DNA from: Prorocentrum cordatum
Lineage: Eukaryota > Sar > Dinophyceae > Prorocentrales > Prorocentraceae
Length of the DNA: 64,000 bases
Assembly (NCBI GenBank): GCA_963575745.1
Contig: CAUYUJ010020571.1
Coordinates: forward strand, 418,882 to 482,881
Reading direction: 5' to 3'
Shown here: one piece after another, positions 24,800 through 36,999 of the stretch
How positions within the stretch are numbered: the first letter of the stretch is position 1
Layout: every line of letters starts with the position of its first letter
Made by a program: the position numbers and the translations under genes
The notes under the pieces: model-generated
Told to the model about the DNA's origin: nothing
The model's input: only the letters and a program-made list of their open reading frames with translations
Databases searched by the model: none

Positions 24800-25960
24800 G
24801 CAGAGGCGACAGTTTTGCTGCTGTTCGAGAGTCGTTAGTCAGGAGCAGTGCACACGTTGTTCGATCGCGTCCCAAACCAAACCAAACTAATTCCATGTGT
24901 CTTTGGCGTCTCTGCTTATTCACTGTCTGCTGGAGGGCCCTGGCGCGAGTATCGCTGGCAATGGCCAGGCAGCTTCATGCGCGATGGCCCTGCGAACAAA
25001 TGCAGTCACACGTCGAAGGAGGTCATCACTGCGCCTTGTATCGAACAGGGAGAACGTGTCCCCTGGGCCCGCGCTGCGGGATCTCTCTCTTCCCCCCCCC
25101 CAACTCCTAATTTTTTTCTCCCTCCATCCAACAGGAGGCCAAGCGACAGTTCTGACATCGTCTCCTCCTACTGGCATGTCCGGTTAACCAGTAATTCGGT
25201 CCTGCGCAGCGTACGGCGCAACGCAGATTTTGCCGTTTTGTGTTTTCCTGGTAAAGTGCGCTAGCAAATATAATCAGCGGAATGTGGTGCACGATGCCTG
25301 CGCTGTGATCAGCCAGTGTAGTGGCAGCGCGGCGATTCCTATGCAAGCAGCCGAGCCCCGGATACAGGAGGAGCAGGGCGCAGCGGCACACAGCTACAGG
25401 CCAAACGGCCGAAGCGTTTGACACGCAGGGTTGGAAAGAGGCCACCAGAAGATCGGCCAGATAGTTGCCACCAGCAGTACTGTCTTCGCCAAGCGCCCTG
25501 GCCCCGTAAAGTGCTACAAAATATTCGATAATGACTTTACAACATAACAGAAACATCTTTTACGCAACATATTGACAGAGCCATCGAGTTTTCTAACGTT
25601 TCTCCTCCTTCCCCTTCGTTCCTCCTCCCGTGAGCCTGCGGTGCTCGTGGACAGTGGCATGGCGGCGGACGGTCGGCACGTTTTTTTTTTCGGGTGGCCC
25701 GTGGACGTCAGTTGCGGGTGGAGCGCTTGCAGTGTGAGGTTCAGGGGGAAAAAAACACACAGACACAATGAATCCTCGATTCCCCAGAAAATATGTGAAA
25801 ATATGGGAAGTGGGGGGGGAAGACAGAAGCCCAGAAAATGTGGGAAAATATGGGGGATCCTTTTATTCGTGTGTATTTATTTGTGTGTCTCAGGGCCCCT
25901 TCAAAGGTAGAATCATGCAGTCTTCGCTTGACGCCTGTCCCGCTCGCGCGCCAGAGCTAC
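24800..25960. other. Unassigned DNA
   Basis: No family recognised. A duplicated phrase AGAAAATRTGTGAAAATATG occurs twice at 25,785-25,855. 25,300-25,560 is non-repetitive without a convincing frame. Confidence 0.3.
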
Positions 25961-26024
25961 CAGTGCCACAGGCCGTAATTGTGGAGCTGCCGCCAGAGCC
26001 GACGAAAATGCCCCTGCTGCGCCT

Positions 26025-26290
26025 GCTAATCGTGTTCCTGCTCTTCTGCGCCCTTTTGCTGCTGGTATTTCTCCTCATCCCCCGAGCTTCCCTTCTCCTC
26101 CTCTTCTTCCTTCTCCTCCTCTTCCTTGTCTGCTCTCTTCGAACTCGCTCATCCAATTACTTGTTGGTCCTCTCTGATAATTCTTCTTTCTCCCACCCCT
26201 CATCCTCCTCCCGCCTCCCCCCTCCCCCTTCCTCATTTTCTTGTTCCCTCTCCTCGTCCTGCTTCTCCTCCACCCGATGCCCTTATCAAT
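26025..26290. repeat. Pyrimidine-rich (CTC/TTC) tract
   Basis: CTCCTCTTCTTCC-type sequence upstream of dispersed repeat D copy 1, mirrored in position by 44,400-44,520 upstream of copy 2. Confidence 0.75.
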
Positions 26291-26294
26291 GATT

Positions 26295-26920
26295 CCTCCC
26301 TGTCGCACCCCTAGACGTGTCGGTAGGGCGGGCCGGGCGTTTCGCATGGGATTTTCTCATCATGTATGATCTTGAAGAGTGAATTCTGCAACAATTTTAC
26401 TGATGGGGGGCGGGTCCTTTTCAAAATGTGACTCCCGCCTTGGCACCGCTCACATTCGTTTTGAAAGCTTGCAGCAGCTTCGAGGACGGAGGACTGGCGG
26501 TGTTCAACATGTAGCTCTCGCTTTATCACCGCGCACATTCGTCTTACAAGCTTGCAACGTTTTCTAAGACGGTGGACGGATCCTTCTCAAAAATTGGCTC
26601 ACGCTTTGGCGCCGTGCACGTTCGTTTCAGTTTGTTGCTACAGTTTCAAAAGTTCGTATGGTCGAAGTCCGATGATTTGTGCTCTGGCACGGGTTAGGCT
26701 TGTCAGGACGCAGAAAGTCACACTGACTCGCGGTGCTGAAGTACCAGGAATATGTTTTGGCACGAGTGCGGATTATCATATTCTTTGTCATGCAAGAGGC
26801 GCTTCCCGCAATGTAGATACGTTCTCGTAGGAACCTACGAAGAGGGAACTTGTAGCGAGGGTGTGTTGCAATTTCGTTGATGCGTCTTGGGTATGCACTG
26901 GTGTTCATCTTCATCCCTCT
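26295..26920 (+). repeat. Dispersed repeat D, copy 1
   Basis: Begins TCCCTGTCGCACCCCTAGAC and GTAGGGCGGGCCGGGCGTTT, followed by ~90-bp units with TTTTCAAAATGTGACTC, GCCGCGCACATTCGTTT-like and GCTTGCAGCAGCTTCGAGG. It then has a tail with GGTCGAAGTCC, CAGGAATATGTTTTGGCACG and TTGATGCGTCTTGGGT. The same order, same strand, recurs at 44,520-45,610. No gene seen. Confidence 0.7.
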
Positions 26921-26949
26921 GCTGTTACGTTCTTTTACGGCAATGATGA

Positions 26950-27290
26950 TATCATCCTCATTTCAGCCCCTCTCTCCCCCAAGATTCCTTAGTCTTTGCC
27001 CCGCCTCATCCTTCTGCAGTTCTCCCCCCTCTTCGAGGTGTTCCTCCTCTTCCTCTTCCTTCCCATCTTCCTCCTCATCCTCTTTCTCCTCCTCCCTCTT
27101 CGTCCTCATCCTCCTGCTCCTCCTCCTCCTCCCTCTCATCTTTCTCCTTCTCCTTCTTCATCCTCCTCCCCCTCCTCCTCCTCACCGTGTCTCTGCCTCA
27201 TCTGGCCTCCCACCTCTCCTCCCCCTTCTCCCCCCCCTCCCGCCTCCTCCCGCTCCTGCTCCTCCTTCTGCTCACCCTCCCCGAGGTGCT
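26950..27290. repeat. CTC/TTC pyrimidine tract
   Basis: Long CCTCCTCTTCC stretch on the + strand; proline/serine/leucine frames across it are not genes. 27,290-27,540 is unassigned. Confidence 0.8.
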
Positions 27291-27729
27291 CCTGAAGGCA
27301 ATGTATCACACGGGCTCGGCCCTGAAGGACGCCATGCCCCGCTCGGCCTCGCCGCTGCCGACGTGCCGAGCGCCGCCAGTTCGTGGCCCCGCGAACCTCA
27401 CAGCAAGAAGCAAAAGGAGGAGGAGGAGGAAGAGGAGTAGGAGGGGGCGCCAGCTTGTGTAAAGGCCTGGGCGGCTTCAGCATTTCATCTAAGCCCCTCG
27501 TTTCATCTTTCCTCGTTCCGTCTTTCCGCGGTCCGTCTTCTTCCGCATGCTTTTCAGCTTCGTTTGTATTGTGCCCATTGCTTCCTACATCTCCTCGTAC
27601 TTTGTCCTCCCGCTCTCCCACCCTGGTACTTCCATCTCCGTCTCTCATCCTCCCTCATCACTTCCGCTCTCTCCCGTCTTCTCACCGTTCGTTCTTGCAG
27701 TCACGCTCACCGCCTTTCCTCCTGCTCAT

Positions 27730-28660
27730 CCCCGCGCTCTCCTACTTCCCCCTCTTCATCCTCATCACCATCCTCCTCCTCCTCCTCTTTCTCGTCCTCC
27801 TCCTCCTCTGTCTCCTCGTTCTCCTCCTCCTCGTCATCATCGTCATCATCATCATCACCATCATCATCATCATCGTCGTCATCATCATCATCCGCATCAG
27901 CTTCAGCATTAATATCATATTTCACTGTCATCCACCTCATCGTCCATCCTGTGTTTCCGCCTCCTCAGCATCACCAGCATGATCATCGTATCCATCATCA
28001 TCATCGTACTCAGGGTCGTCATCATCAGCATCATCATCAGCAACAGCAGCATCTTCATCAGCATCATCATCATCGTCGTCATCATCGACAGCATCACCAT
28101 CATCAGCAGTAACACCATCACCACCACCATCGCCATCACTATCATCATCATCGGCATCAACATTATCACCATCCTTATCATCATCGTCATCGTCATCATC
28201 AATATCGCCACTACCATCACCATCACCACCATCATCGGCATTAGCATCGTCGTCGTCATCGTCATCGTCGTCGCCGTCGTCATCATCACCATCATCACCA
28301 TCAGCATCCGCATCACAGTCTTACCATCACCATCCTCATCATCATCAGTATCACCATCAGTCTCAGCATCATCAGCATGATCAGCAGCATCACCACCACC
28401 ATCACCACCACCACCGCAACCATCATCCCCATCGCCATCTCCACCATCACCATCATCATCACCACCACCATCAGCATCAATATCACTATCATCATGGTCA
28501 TCATCAACAGCATCATCATCATTATCATCATCACCAGTATCAGCAGCTTCATCATCATCAGCATCATTATCACCAGCACCATCAGCATCGTCCTCCTCCC
28601 CATCATCATCAACATTTTCATCAACGCAGCATCATCGTCACCACCGTCATCATAACCTCA
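27730..28660. repeat. CTC then CAT/ATC trinucleotide microsatellite
   Basis: CTCCTC passes into about 800 bases of ATCATC/CATCAT with CAGCAT and CGTCGT interruptions. Poly-histidine, poly-isoleucine and poly-methionine frames result. Confidence 0.92.
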
Positions 28661-28879
28661 GTTTATACATGCCCCTGTCGGAAAATGAGATGGAGGAGGC
28701 GACATACGATGAGGGCAAGCAGGGTGTGGATGAGTGGGGAAACCTACTTGGCGATATGGCTAGGGTGTGCCTTGACCCCGTTGGTGGGGCGGAGCGGGAG
28801 AAGGACGGGGGGCTAAAGGAGAGACGGCTGATACATATGACAAGGATGGTAAGCAGGAGGGGGAGGACCAGACGCAGGA

Positions 28880-29470
28880 GAACCAGTGTCCCTCTCGCCA
28901 GATTGGAAGGAGGAGGAATAATGTCAAGAGGAGGAAGAGGAGAAGGAGGAGGAGGACAGTCAGTGGATGGAGGAGGGGCAGATGAGGAGGACGCGGAGGA
29001 GCAGCAGGATAAGCAACATGATGGATGGGAGGGGGTCGAGGAGGAGGGAGGAGGAGGAGGGAGGAGGAGGAGGAGGATTAGAAGGAGGATGGGGTCCAGG
29101 AGGAGGATGATGGTGTCGAGGAGGATGAAGGAGGAGGGTCAAAGAGGATGATGGGGTCGAGGAGGGCCGAGGCGGGTCAAGGAGGATTATGGGTGGGGTC
29201 AGGGAGGAGGAGGATGGGGTCGATGAGGAGGAGGAGGAGGAGGAGGAGGAGGAGGAGGAGAAAGGGGAACATACACTTGCAGGTCAAGGAGGAGCAGGAT
29301 CTCTGGGCGAGTCAGGAGGAGGGGAGGATAATGGCAGACGAGAGCAGCAGGAGAAGGGAGACGTAGAGGACGGGGGGGGGGGGTAGGAGGAGGAGGAGGA
29401 GAGGAGGAGGAGGAGGAGGAGGAGGAGTACGCGTGCGAACAGGAGTATGAGGAGGAGAAGGAGGAGGATG
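28880..29470. repeat. GAG trinucleotide microsatellite
   Basis: AGGAGGAGG sequence with ATGGGGTCGAGGAGG interruptions, densest at 29,225-29,270 and 29,385-29,430. Confidence 0.9.
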
Positions 29471-29824
29471 ACGACGACGAAGACGACGGGGTGTGCGTCA
29501 TCTTACACTGTTTGCGCACCACCTGAACATGACGATGCTCATGTGCACGGCCGCTCCGAGATCTACCACAGGCCTTGGTGCGTTCTGGATTTGCAGAACG
29601 TGTACCTGCACTAGGCACATCAAACAAGAAGCCGATTTGCCAGCAGGTGCCCTGCGAAAGCCTCTTATCCCCTGAAGGCCTGGGGGTGGGCACAGAAGTG
29701 TTGCAGCATGTCCAGGGTGCTCAGAGCTCGACGACAAGTGTGCCCCTAGATTTCCTGCAACACGATTTACTATCGTATGTGTCTACTGCACGGCGTCACC
29801 TCTTCTGGTGATTGGCTACACAGA

Positions 29825-29962
29825 GATTGCGCCAAGGATTGGCTGATATTATTCGGCCTTCTGTTGTACATCTCCACCCTCATGTGCATGCACGCATTCG
29901 CCACCCAGTTTCGCTTCCAGGACGTCGATAGTCCCGCCCCTAGCTTCGCGTCTTTGCTATGG
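29825..29962 (+). CDS. Voltage-gated cation channel, exon with S5 and start of pore region (partial)
   Basis: The frame reads DCAKDWLILFGLLLYISTLM then CMHAFATQFRFQDVDSPAP and SFASLLW. It matches the S5-to-pore stretch of four-domain Ca/Na channels: L-x-L-L-L-Y-I-x-x-L-x-x-M-x-x-F-A/G helix, F-R-F linker, then S-F-x-S-L-L-W, which in the family directly precedes the pore loop (the next residues usually read A-x-x-T-V-F-Q). AG acceptor-like dinucleotides end at 29,823 and 29,825. No GT lies at the expected 3' border; dinoflagellate introns are known to use GC or GA donors, and a GA is present there. It is on the same strand as the S2-S3 and S4 exons and in the correct order, implying a preceding intron of about 26 kb. 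Confidence 0.6.
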
Positions 29963-30059
29963 ACATGAAGATGCTGGCCACACTATGAGCCCTGGTCCCT
30001 CTTCACCTGTTCATCGCATCCTGCATGTGATTCACACCGATTCGCGGGGATACGGCTGG

Positions 30060-30300
30060 ACAAGCGTTCCGCCCGCTGTTGGGCCATATTGAGATTCTCT
30101 TGGGGCAGTATCGAGGCCGTGTTCGCAACCTTTTGGCCGTCTGGGGGCCGTCTGGGGCCCTCCAGAGCCGTCTTGGGGACACCTTGGACTGACTTGAGCC
30201 CCTCTGGGTGGCCTCTTGGAGCGTATTGGAGCAGCCTTGTACCTTCTTGGACCCTCTTGTGCTGTATCGGATTCCTCTTGAGGCCCTTGTGATCCGCCGT
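30060..30300. repeat. TTGGGGCCGTC minisatellite
   Basis: TTGGGGCAGTATCGAGGCCG and GGGGGCCGTCTGGGG-type units. The following 30,310-30,890 is unassigned. Confidence 0.7.
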
Positions 30301-30894
30301 GGGTGATTGAAGGGTTCCAAAGAGGAGTACGCGACTTTGGGCGATGAAGTATTAAGCCCGAGGGCATCTTTTGCATGAGCAGATATAGGCACGGAGGAGA
30401 GTGGCATTGCAGATTGGTGAAATTAAAAGTGAGCCTTCCGCACGTGCGTCTCCCATCCAGATTCTTTCGGTCTCTTGACGAGGAGGTCGTCGATCGCCAT
30501 CGCAGTGATCTCATAGCGTGCAAATGAATACCGAACTGTTCTCATGGCCGCACAAACTCGCGAGCGGCGTAAGTACTGGACATCGGCGTGGAGGTATTCT
30601 GGAGCCTGGACCTTACTGCAGGAGCAGATAAGCACTGAAGTTATATGATGTACCTAGTCCAAAAATTATCTTTCCGTTGGAAACAACAAGGTCGCATCTG
30701 GGTTGCTGCTGACATTGGTTAGCGGTTCACCACAGCGCACTGGCGCACCACGAGCATGTTCATGGCGCTCCCCCATGACAATCATCCTTGCGTTTCTCAT
30801 CGCACTAGTGTTCCTCGTCCTCCTCTTCCTCCTCCTCCTATCCCTCTTCTTGGTTGTTATTATTATGCAAGAACGCACTCGTGGCGCACTTCTC

Positions 30895-31315
30895 ACAAAA
30901 ATGGGGGGTCCAGCTTCAAGCTATCCCTCCCCCCTCCCTTGGAAAAGGGTGGGGGGCTTCCAAAGCTACCCCCCCTCCTCCCCCCTTTTCGTAGGATTGG
31001 GGTTTGAAGGGGCTTGGAAGCTCTCCTTTCCCCGCCCCCCCTTTTCGGGGCCCAGGGTCAGCCCGGGCTCCCCTTTCAAAGGAAGGGGGCTTCCGAAACT
31101 ACCCCCATATTCCTGTTGTTTGGATTTTGTAGTTGGGGGGTCCCTGGCTAAAGGGGGGGTGGCTTGGAAACTACTCCCCGCCTCCTTTTCGGGGCCCGCG
31201 GGAAGCTGGGGCTCCCCTTTTCAAAGGGGGGACTTCCGAAGCAACCTCCCCCTCCCGTCCCCCTGTTGGCCTTTTCAACTGGAGGGCCCTGGCTGACGGG
31301 AGGTTTAGAAACTAC
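30895..31315. repeat. G/C-homopolymer repeats with CTTCCAAAGCT core
   Basis: Imperfect ~90-bp units of GGGGGGCTTCCAAAGCTACC and CCCCCTTTTCGGGGCCC. A fragment recurs at 33,105-33,180 and more at 43,650-44,060. Confidence 0.7.
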
Positions 31316-31319
31316 TTCT

Positions 31320-33105
31320 CTTCTTGTGGGTTTCGGCGCACCATTGGGTTGCGGCGTATTTGTGGTTTTTGATGTCTCGTTGGTGTTCGGCGTCTTTGTA
31401 GTTTTCGGCGCCCTTTGGGCCGTTGGCGCTTCCTTGGTTTTCGGCGCTCCTTCAGTTTTCAGCGCTCCATTGCTTTTCGGCGCTCATGTGGTTTTCGGCG
31501 CTCCTTTGTTGTGCGACCGCCTTTTTGATTTTCTGAGCACCCTTTTTAGTTTTCGTCGCATCATTGGTTTCCGGCGCCCTCTTGGGTTCCAGCGCCCTTT
31601 TAGTTTTCGGCTCCCTTTTTGGTTTTCGGTGCCATTTTGGTTTTCGGCACCCCCTTAATTGTCTGTGCTGTTGTGGTTTTCGGCGCCCCTTTGGTTTTCG
31701 GCGCCCCTTTGGTTTTGGGCGCCCTTCGGCTATCTGCGCGCCTTTCGTTTTTGGCGCTCTTTGGTTTTCGACGCCCCTTTGGTTATCGGCGCGTCTTTGG
31801 TTTTTCGGCTCCCTGTAGGCTTTCGGCGCATTGTTGATTTTCGGCGCCCCTTTGGTTTTCGGCGCCCCTTTGGTTTTCGGCGTCCCTTTGATTTTCGGCA
31901 TTCCTGCAGTTTTTAGCGCCCCATTGGTTTTCGGCGCCCTTCTTGTTTTCGGCGCCCTGTCCGTCTTCGGAGCTTCTGTTGTTTGTTGCGCCCCTTTCGT
32001 TTTCGGTGCTCCTTTGGTCATCGGCGCCACTTTGGTTTCTCGGCGCCCTTGTGGTTTTCGGTGCATCGTTGGTTTTCGGCGCCCCTTGGACTTGCGGCGT
32101 TTCTTTTGGTTTTCGGCGCCCCTTGGGTGTTCGACGCCCCTTTGGTTTTCGGCGCCCTCTTGGTTTTCGGCGGCTTTCTGGTTATCGGTATTATTTTGGT
32201 TTTCAGTGTCATTTTGGTTTCCGGCGCATCTTTGATTTTCGGCGCATCTTTTTGTGTTCGGCGCTTTGTTGGTTTTCGCTCTCATTTCGTTTTTCTGCGC
32301 CCCTTGGTTTTCGGCGCTCCCGTGGTTTTTGGCGCCCTTTTGGTTTTCGGCGCTCCTTCGGTTCTCGGCGCCCTTGTGGGTTTCGGTGCCCCCTTGGTTT
32401 TCGGCGCTCCTTTGGTTTTTCGGCGCCGTTTAGGTCTTCGCTGCTCTTTTAGTTTTCGGCGCTCTGTTGGTTTTCGGCACTGTTTTGGTTTTCGTTGCCC
32501 TTTTGGTGTTTGGCGACCCTTTGGTTGTCGGCTCTCTATTGGGTTTCTGCACCCCTTTGGTTTCCAGCGTCCTTTTCAAGTTCGCGACCCTTTGGTTTTT
32601 GGCGCCCTTTTGGTTTTCGACGCCCCTTTGGTTTTCGGCGCCCTTGTGGTGTTCGGCGCTGCTTTGGTTTTCGGCGCTCTTTGGTTTTTGGCGTCTCTTT
32701 GGTTTTCGGCGCCCCGCTGGTTTTCGAACCCTTTTTTTGCTTCGGCGCCTCTTTGACTTTCGGCGTCCGTTAGGTGTTCGGCGCTTCTTGGTTTTCGGCG
32801 TCCCTTTGTTTTTCGGCGCCCCTTTGATTTTCGGCGCTCCTTTGGTTTTCGGCGTCCTTCTTGTTGTCGGCGCGCTTTGGGTTTTCTGCGCCCCTTGGGT
32901 TTTCGGTGTTCCTTTGGGTTTCGGTTTTCCTTTGGTTCTCGGCGCATCTTTTGGTTTTCGGCACCGTTTTGGTTGTCGGTGCCCTTTCGGTTGGTTTTCG
33001 GGGCCCGTTTGGTTTTCGCATCCTTTCGGTGTTCGGTGGCTCTTTGGCTTTCGGCGCTCTGTTTGTTTTCGGCGCTGTTTTGGTTTTCGGCGCTCCTTCT
33101 TTTTG
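31320..33105. repeat. 18-bp minisatellite (GGTTTTCGGCGCCCCTTT), about 90-100 units
   Basis: The 18-bp unit is clearest at 31,675-31,710 and 31,830-31,880; other units vary by one to a few bases. As 18 is divisible by three, every frame stays open: one strand yields FGFRRP or LVFGAP hexapeptides, the other KTKGAP or ENQRGA. I interpret it as non-coding because units vary in length and all six frames are similarly open. Confidence 0.9.
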
Positions 33106-33254
33106 CCAAGGAGGTGGGGAAGCTTTCAAGCTCCACTCCCCGTTTAGTCCATAAGGGGGGGAGGGGGTAGGTTCCCAGAAGGGTTTTCAGTTCCCCACAT
33201 CCTACCCCGCGCAGTCCTCCTCCCAATCTTGACCCCCTCCCCATCTTCACACAC

Positions 33255-33520
33255 CCACGCACCGTCGTCATCATCATCATCGTCATCATCATCCGTATCA
33301 CAGTCATCACAATCACCATCAGCTGTCATCCCACTACATCCTCACCCACCATCATCCATTCACTTGTTCATTCATTCACGTTCTCCCATCACTCACGCAT
33401 CATCATGCCATGACCACACCATGACCATCGAGTATCAGCATCATCGTCGTCATCATTACCCTCGCACACCACCATCGCCATCACTATCACCATCCCATCA
33501 TGGTCATCGACCAAGAGGAG
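33255..33520. repeat. CAT/ATC trinucleotide tract
   Basis: CATCATCATCATCGTCATCA and looser copies. Confidence 0.8.
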
Positions 33521-33524
33521 CTTC

Positions 33525-34053
33525 ACGTGTAAGTGATCGCGAGGAAGTCTCGAGCGGGAGCCCCTTCCCTATGGGGCCCGCGCGTCACGTTGATAATCCG
33601 AGCGGGTCATCGGGATCCTGTAATTGTCGTCACGTTTGGGCTCGTCAGACCTGATTCTTGAGGAAGTCTCAGGCGGGAGCTCTGTTTGTGAATGACTTGC
33701 GAGGAAGTCTCAGGCGGGAGCCTCCGCCCCATAGGGTCCGCATTTCAGGTTGGTAATCCGAGCCGGTCATCGGGATTTTGAAATTGTCGTTACATTTGGG
33801 TTCCTCAGGCCTGCATATCGAGGAAGTTTCAGGCGGGAGCCTCGTGGGCAGAGTGAATTGCGAGGAAGTCTCAGACTGGAGCCTCTTCCCTATGGGGTCC
33901 GCATTTCATGTTGGTATTCCGAGCGGGCCATCGGGATCTTGAAACTGTCGTCATGTTTGGGCTCCTCAGGCCTGAATCTTGAGGATGTTTCAGGCGGGGG
34001 CTTAGTCTGTGAGTGACTTGCGAAGAAGTCTCAGGCGGGAGCCCCCTCCCTAT
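33525..34053 (+). repeat. GAGGAAGTCTCAGGCGGGAG array, left part
   Basis: About three ~170-bp units with GCGAGGAAGTCTCAGGCGGG, CCCTATGGGGTCCGCATTTC, GGTAATCCGAGCGGGTCATC and TTTGGGCTCCTCAGGCCTGA. The array breaks off at CCCTCCCTAT where the foldback element begins, and resumes in the same orientation at 42,554. Confidence 0.85.
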
Positions 34054-34219
34054 GGGCAGTCGTTTAGGATTGCGTTTCCCATCGTAGCCCTGCGAATTAT
34101 GGGAAGCGCAATTTTCCTTTTTGAAAAGCAGTATTTCATGAGCTGGAATTGCGTTTCCTATACATTCTAAATATTGGAAACGCAATCCGGGACGACGGCC
34201 CCAAGGACACATTGCACGG
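34054..34219 (+). repeat. Left terminal inverted repeat of the foldback element
   Basis: Outer 29 bases plus the block CAAGGACACATTGC (34,203-34,216) pair with the right end. About 63 bases more separate the two blocks here than at the right end, consistent with gain or loss of a monomer. Confidence 0.7.
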
Positions 34220-34761
34220 TAAACGCGTTTTCCCATGATTCGAATGTCGATTTATGGGAAACGCAGTTGCCTTTGAAAAACCGCACCCAATGGGCTGGAA
34301 TAGCGTTTCCCGGAATTCGACTTCCGGAATTCGGGAAATGTTGCTCCCCTGATTTGGAATCCCAAAATATGGGACGCAATTTCTTTGGAAACAACGCATT
34401 CATGGTTCGGCATTGTGTTTCCCATGATTCCGTTTTATGGGAAACGCAATTTCATTTGAAATGCCGCACTCAATGGGCTGGAATTGTGTTTCCCATAATT
34501 CGAATTCCGAATTTCGGGGGGCGCGGTATCCCAGAATTTGAATTCCGAAGTGTAGGAGGCGAAATCCTTATTGAAACACCGCGCTCAATGGGCTGGAAAT
34601 GCGTTTCCCATAATTCCGAATTATGGGAAACGCAATTTCTCTTGAGAAACCGCACCCAATGGGCTAGAATTGCGTTCCCCATAACTCGAACCTCGAATGT
34701 CGGGAAACGCGGTTTCCCAGAATTCGAATTCCGAATTGTGAGAGACTAGATTTTTGTTTGA

Positions 34762-34857
<96 letters not shown>
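34762..34857. repeat. T24 followed by a ~72-base A tract
   Basis: Uninterrupted T run (34,762-34,785) directly joined to an A run with one T (34,786-34,857), replacing part of a monomer. It could be a retroposed poly(A) join or replication slippage. Confidence 0.95.
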
Positions 34858-34860
<3 letters not shown>

Positions 34861-36795
34861 ATGGGCAGGAGTCGCGTCTCCAAATAATCCGGATTCTGAG
34901 ACGCAGATGCTTTTTGAAAAAACCGTACTCGATGGGCTGGAATTTCGTTTCCCATAATTCGAATTCTGAATTTCGGGACACGCGATTTCCCATAATTCGA
35001 ATTCCGAGTTGTGGGAAACAAGATTTTCTTTCAACAACTGCACTCAATGGGCTGGGATTGCGTTTCCCCGAATTCCGAATTTTGAGAGGCGCAATTTCCT
35101 TTTTGGACAATCGTACGCGATGGGTTGGGATTGCGCTTCCCATCGTCCGAATGCCGAATTTTGGGAAACGCTGTTTCCCATAATTCGACCCCCCGAAATA
35201 TTGGAAACGCAATGTCCTTTGAAAAGCCGCACCCAATGGGCTGGAGTTGCGTTTCCCATAATTTCGAATTATGGGAAACGCAATTTCTCATGGGAAACGC
35301 AACTTCATTGGAAAAGCCGCACTCAATGAGCTGGAATTGCGTTCCCATGGTTGCGAATTATGAAAAGAAAATCGGTTTCCTTTGAAAAACCGCATTCGGT
35401 GGGCTGGAGCTGCGCTTCCCATAAGTCGAATTTCGAATTTCGGGAAGCGCTGTTTCCCAGAATTCGAATTCCGAATTATGGGAAGCGCGATTTCCTTTGA
35501 AGCACCGCATTCGATGGATTGGAATTGCGTTTCCTATAACTCCGACTAATGGGAAACGCAACTGTCTTGGAAAATGTGCATTCAATCGGCTGGAATAGCG
35601 TTTTCCATAATTCAAAATCAGAATTTCAGGAAGCGCTGTTCCCCAGAATTCGAATTCCGAGTTATGGGAAACGCATTGTTCTTCGAACATCCGCACTCGA
35701 TGGGCCGGAATTGCGTTTCCCACAATTCCGAATTGTGGGGAAAAAGAATTGCCATTGGAAACCACTCCCAGTGGGCTGGAACTGCGTTACCCATAATTTG
35801 AATTCGGAATGTCAGGAAACGCGTTTTCCCATACTTCGAATTCAGAGTGATGGGACACGGAACTTCCGTTGAAAAGCCGCACCCAATGGATTGGAGTTGC
35901 GTTTCTCAAACCGTATTCAATGGGTTGGAATTGTTTTTTCCCATAACTTGAATTCCGAATTCCGGGCGAAGTTATACGCTGCTTCACCGAATACGAATTC
36001 CAAATTATGGGAGACGGAAGTTCCGTTGAAAAGCCGCACTCAATGGGCTGGGATTGCGATTCCAACACTTCCGAACTCTGGGAACGCAGTTTCTTTCAAA
36101 CACCGCATTCAATGGGCTGGAATTGCGTTTCCCATAATTCGAATTCCGAATTTCGGGAAACGCTGTTTCACACAATTCGAATTACGAGTTATGGGAAACA
36201 CATTTTTGGATAAAAAACCACGCCCAATGGGCTGGAATTGTGTTTCCCATAATTCGGAATTCTGTGAAAAAAAAACAATTCCTTTTGGAAAACCGCAGTC
36301 GATGGGCTGGAATTGTGTATCCCATAATTCGGAATTATGTGAAACGCAATTCCATATGGGAAACCGCATTCGATGGGCTGGAATGGCGTTTCCCATACTT
36401 AGAATTTCGAATTTCGGGAAACGCGGCTTCCCAGAATCCGAATCCCAAATTGTGGTATGACAAACCGCACTCGATGGATTGGAATTGCGTATCTTATAAT
36501 TCCGAATCATGGGAAACGCAATTGTCTGGGAAAAACCGTACTCAATGGGCTGGAACTGTTCTCTCATAATTCCGGATTAGGGGAAACGCAGTTTCTCTTG
36601 ACAAGCCGCATTCAATGTGTTGGCATTGCGTTTTCCCATACTTCGAATTCCGAGCTTCGGGAATCGCGGTTTCCCAGAATTCATGTTCAGACTTATAGGA
36701 CACGTAATTTCCATCGACAAACCGCACTCCATGGGCTAGAATTGCGTTTCCCATAATTCCGAACTGTGCGAACAGCTTTTTTTCATATATATTTA

Positions 36796-36832
<37 letters not shown>

Positions 36833-36999
36833 CCCTGAACCCACCATGAACCCTGCTTTCCTCGTGGAAGTTCAAAGAGAAAAACAGGGTCGGTGGGTCG
36901 TCGTGCTGGAGTGCGCGCGCGTGTACAAGAGGAAGATGAGAAAGAGTCAAAGAGGTAGAGACACTCGCAAGTCAAACTGTGAGAGAGTAGGAGATGTAT

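Noticed and set aside
27979-28660. Histidine- or isoleucine-rich proteins
   Set aside because: CAT/ATC microsatellite.
30780-30892. Hydrophobic FLLLLSLFLVVIIMQERT as a channel S6 helix
   Set aside because: It looks like an S6 end, but it is encoded by a CTC-rich tract and lies before the pore-loop exon, the wrong order for one domain.
31452-33319. Histone-like basic protein (KTKGAPKTKRAP) on the minus strand
   Set aside because: No conserved domain, all frames equally open, and unit-length changes shift the frame.
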